A stretch of DNA of 36,788 nucleotides from Thermodesulfatator autotrophicus. GTDB lineage: Bacteria; Desulfobacterota; Thermodesulfobacteria; Thermodesulfobacteriales; Thermodesulfatatoraceae. Positions 15,184-25,366 of this stretch are shown here, piece by piece. Under the pieces are notes generated by a model. The model did no database searches. It had not been told where the DNA came from and saw only the letters and a program-made list of their open reading frames with translations. The stretch is from assembly GCF_001642325.1 (NCBI RefSeq), contig NZ_LSFI01000031.1, positions 1-36,788 on the forward strand. Reading direction: 5' to 3'. The position numbers were made by a program, and so were the translations under genes. Position 1 is the stretch's first letter. Every line of letters begins with the position of its first letter.

Positions 15184-18036
15184 ATGAGTGAAAAAATAGA
15201 GTGGAAAGATGCCCTTAATCTTCCTCGTACAGGTTTTCCTATGAAGGCCAACCTGGCTAAAAGAGAACCTGAATTTTTGAAGTGGTGGGAAGAGATAGAT
15301 CTTTATCATAAGATGTTAAGGTACCGAGAAAATTCTGCCCTTTATGTACTTCATGACGGGCCTCCGTATGCCAATGGGCATATTCACATGGGCACGGCCT
15401 TAAATAAGGTCTTAAAAGATATAATAGTCAAATCAAGGCACAAAAATGGTTTTAAAAGTCCTTATGTCCCTGGTTGGGACTGTCACGGCCTTCCCATTGA
15501 ATTAAATGTAGAGAAGGAACTTAAAGTAAAACGCGGGGAGCTTTCCAAGCTTACTATTCGCAAACATTGTCGGGAATATGCCGAGCGCTGGATAAACATT
15601 CAACGAGAAGAATTTAAGCGCCTGGGAGTAATTGGAGACTGGGAAAATCCCTATCTCACTATGAGCTATGATTACGAAGCCACTATTGCTCGCGAATTTA
15701 TAAACTTCTTGGCGCAAGGCTCAGTTTATCGTCGCAAAAAAACTGTTTTCTGGTGTCCACACTGCGTAACGGCCCTGGCTGAAGCTGAAGTGGAATATGA
15801 GCCTCACCGCTCACCTTCTATTTACGTGAAATTCCCTCTGGCTGAAGATGCTTACGAAGTGCTTCCAGAAGAGCTTAAAAATGAAAAAGTCTTCATTGTC
15901 ATATGGACCACCACACCCTGGACGCTTCCGGCCAATCTGGCCATTGCTTTAAACCCTGAGTTTAAGTATGTGGCGGTAAAGCTTAATGATGAAGTTCTAA
16001 TTCTTGCTGAAGGCAGGCTTTCTGCCCTGGCAGCGGAATTAGACTTAGAAAAGGTGCCTTCCATTGTAGCCTGTATTAAGCCTGAGGATTTAGAGAGGAA
16101 ACACGCCAGGCATCCCTTTTTAACTCGTGAGTCCCTTATTGTCCTGGCTGATTATGTAACTCTTGAGGCAGGAACAGGTTGTGTGCACACTGCCCCTGGC
16201 CACGGTGAAGAAGACTATGAAACAGGCCTTAGATATGGTCTCGATATTTATGCTCCGGTGAGCCCTGAGGGTTTTTTTGATGAAGATATACCTGAAATTG
16301 GCGGAAAACACATTTTTAAAGCTAATGATGAAATTATTGAAATACTTAAACGTGAAGGCAAGCTTTTACATGTTTCAGAGATAGAGCACAGCTATCCTCA
16401 TTGCTGGCGTTGTAAGAAACCGGTTATCTTTCGGGCTACTGAACAGTGGTTTATTTCCATGGAAGCCAATAATTTGCGTAAAAAAGCCCTTGAATGGATT
16501 GAGAAAATCCGCTGGATACCCCACTGGGGAAAAAATCGTATTAAAAGCATGATTGAAAAGCGGCCTGACTGGTGTCTTTCTCGCCAGCGCTCCTGGGGCG
16601 TGCCTTTAACCGTTTTTATCTGCAACCAATGCGGCGAGTTTTTAAAAGACAAAAAGTACTACGAAAAAGTCTTGGCCCTTTTTGAAGAAAAAGGGGCTGA
16701 CGTCTGGTTTGAAAAAGATGTCTCTGAGCTTCTTCCTGAAGGAACAATTTGTCCGCAGTGTGGCAGCCGGGATTTTCGTAAAGAAGAGGACATTCTTGAT
16801 GTCTGGTTTGATTCCGGCGTTTCTTTTGCCGCGGTCCTTGAAAGGCGAGAAGAATTAAAATTTCCTGCTGACCTTTACCTTGAAGGTTCAGACCAGCATC
16901 GTGGCTGGTTCCATAGTTCACTTCTCTGTGCCGTAGGCACTCGCGGGCGTGCTCCCTATGAGGCTGTTCTTACCCACGGTTTTGTGGTTGACGGCCAGGG
17001 ACGAAAGATGTCCAAGTCTCTGGGAAATGTTATCCCCCCGGAAAAGATAATCAAACGCTATGGGGCGGAGATTTTACGCCTCTGGGTAGCGGCAGAAGAT
17101 TATCGTGATGATATTCGCCTCTCCGATGAGATACTAAAGCGTTTAACAGAGGCCTACCGAAAGATTCGCAATACGTGTCGCTTTATGCTGGGCAATCTCT
17201 ACGATTTTGTCCCAGAAAAGGATCTGGTGCCTTTAGAGGAACTTCCAGATTTTGAACGTTATATACTGTTTCGTCTTTCAAAGCTTATTTCTCGCTGTCT
17301 TAAGGCTTACGAGGACTACGAATTTCATATTGTCACCCATGGTATTCACCAGTTCTGCGCCGTGGATCTTTCAGCCGTTTTTATTGATATCAGCCGGGAT
17401 ACCCTTTATTGTGAGAGTCCTCAATCTTTTTCACGTCGGGCAGCTCAAACCGTGCTTTATCACGCCTTAACTGCTATCACCAGGCTTATGGCGCCTATAC
17501 TCTCTTTTACCGCTGAAGAAATATGGCGCTATATACCAGGTGAGAACAAAGAAGAAAGTGTTCATCTGGCCTCTTTTCCTGAGCCCTTTATCACCGAGCT
17601 TGGTGATGATTTTATTGATAAATGGGAAAAACTTATGGGCATTCGGGCTGAAATCACCAAGGCCTTAGAAATAGCCCGTAAAGAGCGAAAAATTATCGGA
17701 AACTCTCTTGAAGCCGAAGTAATTTTAACGGCAGCTTCAGAAGAATTACTTGCTTTTCTTAAAGCAAATCAAGATATCCTGGCTTACCTAGCCATTGTAT
17801 CTAAACTTTCAGTAGCCGAAAAAATTGAACCTCAAGAAGATGAAGTCTTTTATCAGGGTGAAGAGATTCCGGAACTCAAAGTTCTGGTGAAACGGGCTCC
17901 CGGGGAAAAGTGTGAGCGTTGCTGGAAGTGGAGCGAAGAGGTTGGCCAGAATGAAGAAGGCCTCAAGGTGTGCCCTCGTTGCTATAAGGTGCTTAAAGAA
18001 TCATGGCAAGAATTTCTCAAAAGTATTTCTTCATAA
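15184..18036 (+). CDS. ileS: Isoleucyl-tRNA synthetase
   Basis: Class Ia aminoacyl-tRNA synthetase that charges tRNA-Ile. The HIGH motif is in GPPYANGHIHMGTAL, the editing-domain threonine-rich region in FIVIWTTTPWTLPANLA, the KMSKS motif in GRKMSKSLGNVI, and a C-terminal zinc site in CERCWKWSEE...CPRC. Length of 950 aa and the zinc tail fit the bacterial type. AGAGG lies 7 nt before ATG 15184. The last 34 bp overlap lspA. It comes 65 bp after the kinase gene but is GC-normal, so it is likely an independent core operon. Confidence 0.97.
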   Translation: MSEKIEWKDALNLPRTGFPMKANLAKREPEFLKWWEEIDLYHKMLRYRENSALYVLHDGPPYANGHIHMGTALNKVLKDIIVKSRHKNGFKSPYVPGWDCHGLPIELNVEKELKVKRGELSKLTIRKHCREYAERWINIQREEFKRLGVIGDWENPYLTMSYDYEATIAREFINFLAQGSVYRRKKTVFWCPHCVTALAEAEVEYEPHRSPSIYVKFPLAEDAYEVLPEELKNEKVFIVIWTTTPWTLPANLAIALNPEFKYVAVKLNDEVLILAEGRLSALAAELDLEKVPSIVACIKPEDLERKHARHPFLTRESLIVLADYVTLEAGTGCVHTAPGHGEEDYETGLRYGLDIYAPVSPEGFFDEDIPEIGGKHIFKANDEIIEILKREGKLLHVSEIEHSYPHCWRCKKPVIFRATEQWFISMEANNLRKKALEWIEKIRWIPHWGKNRIKSMIEKRPDWCLSRQRSWGVPLTVFICNQCGEFLKDKKYYEKVLALFEEKGADVWFEKDVSELLPEGTICPQCGSRDFRKEEDILDVWFDSGVSFAAVLERREELKFPADLYLEGSDQHRGWFHSSLLCAVGTRGRAPYEAVLTHGFVVDGQGRKMSKSLGNVIPPEKIIKRYGAEILRLWVAAEDYRDDIRLSDEILKRLTEAYRKIRNTCRFMLGNLYDFVPEKDLVPLEELPDFERYILFRLSKLISRCLKAYEDYEFHIVTHGIHQFCAVDLSAVFIDISRDTLYCESPQSFSRRAAQTVLYHALTAITRLMAPILSFTAEEIWRYIPGENKEESVHLASFPEPFITELGDDFIDKWEKLMGIRAEITKALEIARKERKIIGNSLEAEVILTAASEELLAFLKANQDILAYLAIVSKLSVAEKIEPQEDEVFYQGEEIPELKVLVKRAPGEKCERCWKWSEEVGQNEEGLKVCPRCYKVLKESWQEFLKSISS

Positions 18037-18476
18037 CTGCCCTGGTAGTAGTTTTTTTTGACCAGGTAAGCAAATTTTTATTTCAGCAAATTGTTGCCCC
18101 TGGAGAGGCCAAAGTTATAATACCGGGGTTCTTCAAGCTGGTTCATGTGTGGAACCCCGGGGTGGCTTTTGGTTTTTTTGGTAATCATCCTGCCTGGGCC
18201 AAATATCTGTTAATGGCTGTTAATTTGATAGCGGCTTTAGGATTATACTTTTTGGCTAAAGATAAACCAAAGCAGGTTCAATTTTCTGCTGGCCTGGTGG
18301 CTGGTGGAGCTATTGGTAATTTTATTGATCGGGTTTGCCATGGCCAGGTGTTTGATTTTCTTGATTTTCATATAGGTCCTTATCACTGGCCGGCCTTTAA
18401 TCTGGCGGATTCTGCTATCACAATGGGTGTTTTAGGGCTTATTCTGATATTTTCTCGTGAGGATAAGCTAAAATAA
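18003..18476 (+). CDS. lspA: Lipoprotein signal peptidase
   Basis: Inner-membrane aspartic protease that removes signal peptides from diacylated prolipoproteins. 157 aa, four membrane helices. The catalytic aspartates are in the two family motifs, GAIGNFIDRV and FNLADSAI; the early VVFFDQVSKF and WNPGVAFGF are also conserved. The start overlaps the end of ileS by 34 bp, the common ileS-lspA pair. Confidence 0.96.
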   Translation: MARISQKYFFITALVVVFFDQVSKFLFQQIVAPGEAKVIIPGFFKLVHVWNPGVAFGFFGNHPAWAKYLLMAVNLIAALGLYFLAKDKPKQVQFSAGLVAGGAIGNFIDRVCHGQVFDFLDFHIGPYHWPAFNLADSAITMGVLGLILIFSREDKLK

Positions 18477-18894
18477 TATTAATTAGGAGCACAAAACATA
18501 TAACAACAATTGGAAACCGTTATTGCGAGCCCCCACTCCGTCATTACTAGTGGAGCGTAGTATTTTTTTATGAGACTGCTTCGCCTGTCACGAGCGAAGC
18601 GAGGGATCTCCTCGCAGTGACAATATGGAAGTTATTGCGAGCCGCGCTTCCCACTTCGTCATTGCGAGCCACGTTCCCCTTCTCGTCATTGTGAGCTACG
18701 TTCCCCTTCTCGTCATTGCGAGCTACGTTCCCCTTCTCGTCATTGCGAGCCACGAAGTGGCGAAGCAATCCCTGCCCCGAGTGGTAGCTAAGGGATCTGA
18801 GATTGCCATGGCGCTACGTTGCTTTGTGATGACGTTTTATCATGTAAAAATTTTAGATTAATAATTTTGGTTACTTATTTCGATTAAAGAATAC
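18477..18894. other. Intergenic region filled by repeats
   Basis: No gene. Apart from the tandem/palindromic repeats listed separately, this 418-bp region holds an inverted copy with ACGAGCGAAGCGAGGGATCT (18588-18607) and ATTGCGAGC pieces near 18522. Frames on both strands across it are simple translations of the 27-bp periodicity and should not be read as proteins. Confidence 0.7.
18630..18771. repeat. 27-bp tandem repeat ending in a palindromic element
   Basis: Units start at 18630, 18657, 18684, 18711 and 18738, an exact 27-bp period. Units at 18657, 18684 and 18711 share CGTCATTG(C/T)GAGC(C/T)ACG and then TTCCCCTTCT. The last unit instead continues into the palindrome GCCAC-GAA-GTGGC (18749-18761), flanked by ATTGC (18742-18746) and GCAAT (18765-18769). 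This is the widespread bacterial ATTGCGAGC...GCGAAGCAAT type of dispersed palindrome, here with its left arm duplicated in tandem. There are no unique spacers, so it is not CRISPR. Confidence 0.85.
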
Positions 18895-20763
18895 ATGAGA
18901 CTTAAACTTAAATTTTTCCCTGAAATTCAAGAGGGCTTTTATGCCCTTTCTTTTGAAGAAATAAAAAATAACGTCAGGCGAATATTCAAAAATGCTTTTT
19001 TGATAGAGGGAAATAAACTAGAAATAGGCTTGGAAGAACTGTTTCGAGCCGAAAAATTTTTTTCGTCTTTACAAAAACTTTTAAATTCCTCTGGTAAACC
19101 TTTGCCCGTATCCCTCGTGCCAGAAGAAAAAGAAGGTCTTTTTAGGCCAGGTAAAATTTACCTTCTACCTGAGACGGCCAAGAAATTACGTAATCAAGTT
19201 AAAGACTGGCCTTATCCTGCCAGCCTTATCCCCTGGCAAAAATTTTACGAGCTAGAAATTCCCTCAACCAAGGATTCCCCTTCCAAATTTCCCCTTAAAG
19301 ACTTGCTCTTATTAGGGCCTTTTCCAGTATGCCCGCTTTGTGGCTTGAGATGGCACAAGTCCACCAATTGCCCGGGCGTAAAAGGAGAATTTTTTGAGTT
19401 TCCGTCTTTTCTTTTAAATAAAACTCCTCAGGCTATGCTTACTTTTTTCCTGGAAACATTAACAAATAAGGCATCTAAGGAATCTTTCAAGTTTTGGAGT
19501 AAGCGCCTTTTTTATCTAAGGCCAGGTGTACTCAAAAATATTCTAGCCGCTAATCCAGAAACATGGGAAAGAATGCCTAGGAAAGGGCTTTCTGGCCCGG
19601 GGGGAAATTTTTCTTTAGCCCTTGAGGCCCTTTATCATGGACATTTAGATGAAAGTAAAAGGCGTTTTAACGAAGTTGATTCTTCGCAGGAACTACTTGC
19701 CTTGTTAGGGCTTATATTTGTGGCCATGGTAAAGGGTGATTATGCTGAAGCTATTTTTAACATTGAGAAAGCCAAAACCCTGGCTCAATCTCCTTTTCTT
19801 AAGGCTTATCTCTCTTTTTTAAGGGGGTGGCTTAGTGAAATAGACAACAAACACTTTGAAGCCGAAGAACATTATAAAGAAGCTTTAAAGCGAGACCGCA
19901 CTTTCTGGCCGGCCAAGTATCATCTGGCAAGAATTTACATCAAAATTTCACCTAATAAGGCCAGGAATCTCGCTTTAAGCATGACTTCAATATCTGAAGC
20001 AATTCCTTTATTATTAAGTGAACCCTTGTTTATACCCTTCTCTTTAGAACTTGAGAAAGAGATAGAACTTTTTTTTGAAAGTCGTCAAAGAGAGGCCATC
20101 AGAAAGCTTGCCCAGGCAGAAAACGCATTAAGACCAATTACAAAAACTATTCCTGAAGAAGACAAAAATATTTTTCAGGAAAGGATCAATGAACTTCGGG
20201 AAAAAATATATAACGGCGGGTTTAAAGACCTTATTTGGGCGGAACAAAAAGCAATGGAACTCAGCCTGGAGCTCCAGGGTTATCTTTTCCGCAAGGTAAA
20301 AAAACTGCGTGAAAAGTATAAGGAGCTCAAAATAGAATACGAAAAATATGAAAATTATTGGAAAAATTATCCTTATCGGCAGGATGCCCAAGAATTTAAA
20401 TCAATGCTTGACTCTATATTAAAAGACTTAAGAAGTCTCAATACCCTGTTTGAAGGTAACGCCTCTAAACGTTTAAAACAGATTCAGCTCAAATCAAAGC
20501 AAATAGAAAAAAACCTGGAACTTCTAGAAAAGAAAAAACAGGAGCTTGAACAAAGACGTAAATTTTTAAAACAACTAAATTCTTTCGTTAAAATATTTGT
20601 CATTTTAGAGAGCCTTCTTTTTGGAATCTTTGCTGCTATTCCCTTTATGGAACATTTCTTTAAGGTGGAAAAACCTCCCTTTTTTTCCATTGAAGCCTTC
20701 CTGGCTTTTTCTCTTTTAATTTTATTGTTCTCACTTTTTTATGCATTGCGTCAAAAAAATTAA
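18895..20763 (+). CDS. Unrecognised protein: CCHC zinc knuckle, TPR-like, coiled coil, C-terminal membrane helices
   Basis: 622 aa, family not recognised. Residues 146-159 read CPLCGLRWHKSTNC, exactly the C-x2-C-x4-H-x4-C spacing of a zinc knuckle. Residues about 240-360 contain TPR-like helical pairs (LEALYHGHLDESKRRF, KGDYAEAIFNIEKAK, KHFEAEEHYKEALKRD). Residues about 450-575 are rich in K, E, L and Q in coiled-coil pattern (LKQIQLKSKQIEKNLELLEK). Two hydrophobic helices (about 580-600 and 605-618) end the protein, so it is probably tail-anchored with most of its mass in the cytoplasm. ATG 18895 has only a weak ribosome binding site. It stands alone between the repeat cluster and groESL. 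A scaffold that binds nucleic acid or protein at the membrane is a guess. Confidence 0.7.
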   Translation: MRLKLKFFPEIQEGFYALSFEEIKNNVRRIFKNAFLIEGNKLEIGLEELFRAEKFFSSLQKLLNSSGKPLPVSLVPEEKEGLFRPGKIYLLPETAKKLRNQVKDWPYPASLIPWQKFYELEIPSTKDSPSKFPLKDLLLLGPFPVCPLCGLRWHKSTNCPGVKGEFFEFPSFLLNKTPQAMLTFFLETLTNKASKESFKFWSKRLFYLRPGVLKNILAANPETWERMPRKGLSGPGGNFSLALEALYHGHLDESKRRFNEVDSSQELLALLGLIFVAMVKGDYAEAIFNIEKAKTLAQSPFLKAYLSFLRGWLSEIDNKHFEAEEHYKEALKRDRTFWPAKYHLARIYIKISPNKARNLALSMTSISEAIPLLLSEPLFIPFSLELEKEIELFFESRQREAIRKLAQAENALRPITKTIPEEDKNIFQERINELREKIYNGGFKDLIWAEQKAMELSLELQGYLFRKVKKLREKYKELKIEYEKYENYWKNYPYRQDAQEFKSMLDSILKDLRSLNTLFEGNASKRLKQIQLKSKQIEKNLELLEKKKQELEQRRKFLKQLNSFVKIFVILESLLFGIFAAIPFMEHFFKVEKPPFFSIEAFLAFSLLILLFSLFYALRQKN

Positions 20764-20774
20764 AAAATTCCCTC

Positions 20775-20802
20775 TTGCCAAACCAAAAGGCGTGATTATA
20801 TT
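20775..20802 (+). promoter_or_regulatory. Promoter of groESL
   Basis: TTGCCA (20775-20780), 16-bp spacer, TATATT (20797-20802). The predicted transcription start falls inside the adjoining CIRCE element, the usual arrangement for HrcA repression. Confidence 0.65.
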
Positions 20803-20827
20803 AGCAGCCAGCTAAGGTGAGTGCTAA
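20801..20827 (+). promoter_or_regulatory. CIRCE operator (HrcA site) upstream of groES
   Basis: The right half GAGTGCTAA (20819-20827) is a perfect match to the consensus, the spacer is exactly 9 bp, and the left half TTAGCAGCC (20801-20809) matches TTAGCACTC at 7 of 9. HrcA, known to bind CIRCE, should repress groESL at normal temperature. hrcA itself is not in the window. Confidence 0.85.
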
Positions 20828-20855
20828 TAAAAATCCCAAAGGAGGGGGTATGAAG

Positions 20856-21146
20856 ATGAAAGTAAAACCGCTTCACGATCGTATTCTTGTGCAGCGCATT
20901 GAGGAAGAAGAACGCACCAAAAGTGGCATAATCATCCCGGATACCGCTAAAGAAAAGCCTATTATGGGTAAAGTTATTGCGGTAGGTGATGGCCGTATCC
21001 TTGAAAACGGCCAGAAGTTGCCTCTCAGCGTAAAAGAAGGCGATCGTATCCTTTTCGGCAAATATGCCGGAACCGAAGTCAAGATTGAAGGTGAAGAATA
21101 TCTCATCATGCGTGAAGACGATGTCCTTGCCATTATTGAAGATTAA
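20856..21146 (+). CDS. groES: Co-chaperonin GroES
   Basis: GroES forms the seven-subunit lid of the GroEL chamber. [15 protein letters not shown] at the start, a mobile loop with [26 protein letters not shown] and the end [16 protein letters not shown] are all family features. I chose ATG 20856 because the family begins M-K-(V/I)-x-PL; GGAGG ends 10 nt upstream. ATG 20850, two codons earlier, is equally possible. GTG 20817 is unlikely as it lies inside CIRCE. Confidence 0.96.
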   Translation: MKVKPLHDRILVQRIEEEERTKSGIIIPDTAKEKPIMGKVIAVGDGRILENGQKLPLSVKEGDRILFGKYAGTEVKIEGEEYLIMREDDVLAIIED

Positions 21147-21173
21147 TTAATTCCCTAAAAACAAAAAATTTGA

Positions 21174-22808
<1,635 letters not shown>

Positions 22809-22820
22809 TAAAGTCTAATA

Positions 22821-22846
22821 AAAGGCGGCCGAAAGGCCGCCTTTTT
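22821..22846 (+). terminator. Intrinsic terminator of groESL
   Basis: A 10-bp stem AAAGGCGGCC/GGCCGCCTTT with a GAAA tetraloop and a T5 run, starting 12 bp after the groEL stop. Confidence 0.95.
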
Positions 22847-22944
22847 ATGTTTTTTAGAAAGTTCTTCTCACCTCCGCGACATTTTTTGTCAACTCGACAA
22901 AATTTTCCTGAGACCTGTGCTTGTCCTAGCAAAGCGAAACTCTT

Positions 22945-22975
22945 ATTGCGAGGCCTTGTCATAAGCCGAAGCAAT
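22945..22975. repeat. Single copy of dispersed palindromic repeat
   Basis: ATTGCGAGGC (22945-22954) and its partner GCCGAAGCAAT (22965-22975) form the same ATTGC...GCAAT palindrome as the clusters at 18.6 and 25.2 kb, here as one unit between groEL and the next gene. The rest of 22847-23091 holds no gene I can support. Confidence 0.7.
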
Positions 22976-23091
22976 TTCAATCAAAACAATCTCTATCCAA
23001 GAGCGAGCCTCAAAACCTAAAAATTTTTATATGCTATGACCTGGCATCTATTTTGTATTTTAACCAGGTAAAAAAGTAAAGGAGGCAGATC

Positions 23092-23595
23092 ATGAAGAGG
23101 ATATACTTGTTAGCTATTATGATGTTTTTTATTTTAACCTCTTCGGCTTTAGCCCAAGCTCCAAGAAACTGGGGTTGGTGTGGAGGGTGTGCAGGTATTT
23201 TTGCGGATATGATATGTAGTGGTACTCCGGTTACAATTTCTGGTCAGGTAGTGGGGGTATCTCCGGGGCGAGGATACATCCTTAATGTAAATGGTGAAAA
23301 TGTTATTGTAAGTGGTATGGGGCCAGTGTGGTATTGGAAACGTTTAGGTGTGCTGAGACCAAGAGTTGGAGATATCATCACCGTTGATGGGTATCAGGTA
23401 ACTTTAAGAAGTGGAGAGACGGTTATTTTTGCTATAAATGTTACTACTTACGATGGTAGAACAGTTCAACTGCGAGATCCAAATACTTGTTGTCCCCTTT
23501 GGTTTAGAAAAAACTTTAGAAACCCTCAAAATTTTAAGAAAAATAATTTCCCTTTGAGACAGAATTATTATAACCAGCCTTATAATCGGCCTTAA
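23092..23595 (+). CDS. Secreted small protein with WCGGC motif
   Basis: 167 aa, family not recognised. It has a good Sec signal peptide (KRIYLLAIMMFFILTSSALA, cleavage after ALA-QA). Just after it comes GWCGGCAG, a CxxC pair at residues 30 and 33, then Cys42 and a vicinal Cys133-Cys134. The middle (50-130) alternates short hydrophobic beta strands (VTISGQVVGVSPG, GDIITVDGYQVTL) as in small OB-fold-like periplasmic domains. The tail is rich in Asn, Phe and Arg. A strong GGAGG stands 7 nt before ATG 23092. A periplasmic metal- or redox-linked role is possible, but only the cysteines support it. Confidence 0.75.
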   Translation: MKRIYLLAIMMFFILTSSALAQAPRNWGWCGGCAGIFADMICSGTPVTISGQVVGVSPGRGYILNVNGENVIVSGMGPVWYWKRLGVLRPRVGDIITVDGYQVTLRSGETVIFAINVTTYDGRTVQLRDPNTCCPLWFRKNFRNPQNFKKNNFPLRQNYYNQPYNRP

Positions 23596-23606
23596 AAAAA
23601 GATATG

Positions 23607-23646
23607 GGCCCGATCTTAATTTGGACCTCTTCGTCTTGATCGGGCC
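23607..23646 (+). terminator. Long-loop hairpin after the secreted protein gene
   Basis: A 9-bp perfect stem GGCCCGATC/GATCGGGCC separated by a 22-nt loop, 12 bp after the stop at 23595. There is no good T run after it, so termination is uncertain. Confidence 0.4.
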
Positions 23647-23693
23647 TCTTCGTTGACCTGACAAACTTTAAAAACTTTCTTATATTTGATTCT

Positions 23694-25073
23694 ATGCGCT
23701 ATTTAATAATTTTTACTTTACTTTTTATTATATCCCTTCCTAGGCCCGGTTTTTCTCTGATGAGCCCGGAAAATGAGGCCAAGCTCGGCCAAAAAGTTCT
23801 TAATATGCTTAGGAAGCAAAATTCTTTGGTGGAAGATCCTGAGGTTATAAATTATGTGGCGCAGGTAGGCCGAAGAATAATTGCCCATATAGGCCCCCAT
23901 TATTTTCCCTTCCGCTTTTATGTAATAAAAGATCCAAGTCTAAACGCCTTTGCCTTGCCAGGGGGTTATATTTTCGTAAATACCGGCTTACTTGAAGAGA
24001 TAGACCGCGAAGACGAACTAGCCGGAGTAATTGCCCACGAATTGGCTCATGTTCAGGCCAGGCATCTGGCCAAGCGTATTGAAAAGCTTACCAGGCTAAA
24101 TCTGGCCACCGCGGCGGTCACTATCGTAGGGCTTTTGCTAGGGGGCGGGCAGGCCGGGCAGGCCATTGCGGTGACTTCTTCTGCTTTAGCTACCACTAAA
24201 GCCTTAGCCTATAGCCGGGCTGATGAAGAAGAAGCAGACCGCCTGGGTTTTGAGTATTTGACAGCAGCTGGTTATGACCCAAAGGGTTTTATAGATGTCT
24301 TTAATAAGATTTTGCGGCACCGCTGGCTACTTTCAGAAAATATTCCTAGCTATCTCCTGACTCACCCTGGTACCGCTGAACGCATAACCTATCTTGAAAG
24401 CATGATTGATTATTACAAACCAAAAGTAACCTATAAACCCGACCCTTTTAAACTTAGAAGGATACAGGTTCGCGTTAAGGTATTAACCCACGATGCAGGC
24501 GATCTGGTCTTGAGATATCAGCAAGAGCTTCAAAAAAGTTCTGATGACCCTATGTTACACTATGGCTTGGCCCTTTCTCTGGCCAAGCTTAGGCGGTTTA
24601 AAGAGGCTATTAATGAGCTTACAAAAGTAATTCAAATGCTTCCTGAAGAGGATGACTTTAAGCTTGATTTGGCTGAAGTTTATTTTCAGGCTGGCCAGTA
24701 TAACGAAGCGATGGCTATTCTTGAAAAGTATGTCAAACGCTATCCATATCGGAAAGGTGCTAAATTTTTGCTGGCCAGGTGCTATCAGGAGACTAAAGAC
24801 TATCAAAAAGCGCTAACTATCTTTAAAGAACTTGAAAAAGACTTTAATGAATATCCAGAATTCCATTATTATTTCGGGCAGCTTTATTCAGCTTTGTCTA
24901 AATCAGGTCTGGCCCATTATGAATTTTCTTGGTATTTCCGTCTTAAAGGAGACAAGAAAGTGGCCTTATATCATTTGCGCCAGGCGTATAAAAAGTTGCC
25001 TCCTGAGAACCCTTTGCGTTCTGAAATAGCCACTAAATTAGCCGCCTCTTCAAATAAATCAAATAAAAAATAG
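23694..25073 (+). CDS. BepA-like M48 metalloprotease with TPR repeats
   Basis: 459 aa periplasmic zinc protease. After a signal peptide (LIIFTLLFIISL) comes the M48 domain: HELAH zinc motif at 115-119 in GVIAHELAHVQARH and the glutamate ligand in ADEEEADRLG near 178. The region DPSLNAFALPGGYIFVNTGLL is a family hallmark. From about residue 275 there are TPR units (LHYGLALSLAKLRRFKEAIN, EVYFQAGQYNEAMAILEK). This order matches BepA (YfgC), which degrades or assists folding of outer-membrane LptD. The start is ATG 23694; the ribosome binding site is weak. It stands alone between two repeat-bearing spacers. Confidence 0.9.
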   Translation: MRYLIIFTLLFIISLPRPGFSLMSPENEAKLGQKVLNMLRKQNSLVEDPEVINYVAQVGRRIIAHIGPHYFPFRFYVIKDPSLNAFALPGGYIFVNTGLLEEIDREDELAGVIAHELAHVQARHLAKRIEKLTRLNLATAAVTIVGLLLGGGQAGQAIAVTSSALATTKALAYSRADEEEADRLGFEYLTAAGYDPKGFIDVFNKILRHRWLLSENIPSYLLTHPGTAERITYLESMIDYYKPKVTYKPDPFKLRRIQVRVKVLTHDAGDLVLRYQQELQKSSDDPMLHYGLALSLAKLRRFKEAINELTKVIQMLPEEDDFKLDLAEVYFQAGQYNEAMAILEKYVKRYPYRKGAKFLLARCYQETKDYQKALTIFKELEKDFNEYPEFHYYFGQLYSALSKSGLAHYEFSWYFRLKGDKKVALYHLRQAYKKLPPENPLRSEIATKLAASSNKSNKK

Positions 25074-25126
25074 CTCTTGTAAATATCTAGGCTTGTTTTT
25101 TGGGCTGCTCCATTTGTCCGAAGAAA

Positions 25127-25263
25127 GTCATAGTGGAGTTTTTTCCCGCGGTGTCATTGCAGGTTTTTTCTAACATGTCATGGCGAGCCTTTCTTCCTGT
25201 TGTGTCATGGCGGGCTTTTCTCCTACCCTGTCATCGCGAGCCACAAAGTGGCGAAGCAATCTC
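25127..25263. repeat. Degenerate 24-27-bp tandem repeats ending in a palindrome
   Basis: GTCAT-starting units at 25127, 25153, 25177, 25203 and 25230 repeat every 24-27 bp. The last runs into GCCAC-AAA-GTGGC and GCGAAGCAATCTC. The architecture (several left arms, one final palindrome) is the same as at 18630-18771, but the copies are more diverged. The remainder of 25074-25366 has no gene I can support. Confidence 0.75.
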
Positions 25264-25366
25264 TCATCTTAAGGTCAAGAGGTCTGAAGTTTGAATTATG
25301 CAAAGCCATTTAATACCGTATTAAATCCAATTTAAAAATTTTTTCTTCATAAACGAAAAGAAAATT

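Noticed and set aside
18630-18771. Possible CRISPR array
   Set aside because: Units are contiguous without unique spacers, and no cas genes are near.
18568-18861. Open frames on both strands over the repeat cluster at 18.6 kb
   Set aside because: They exist because the 27-bp repeat period is a multiple of three; the peptides are pure repeats with no ribosome binding site.
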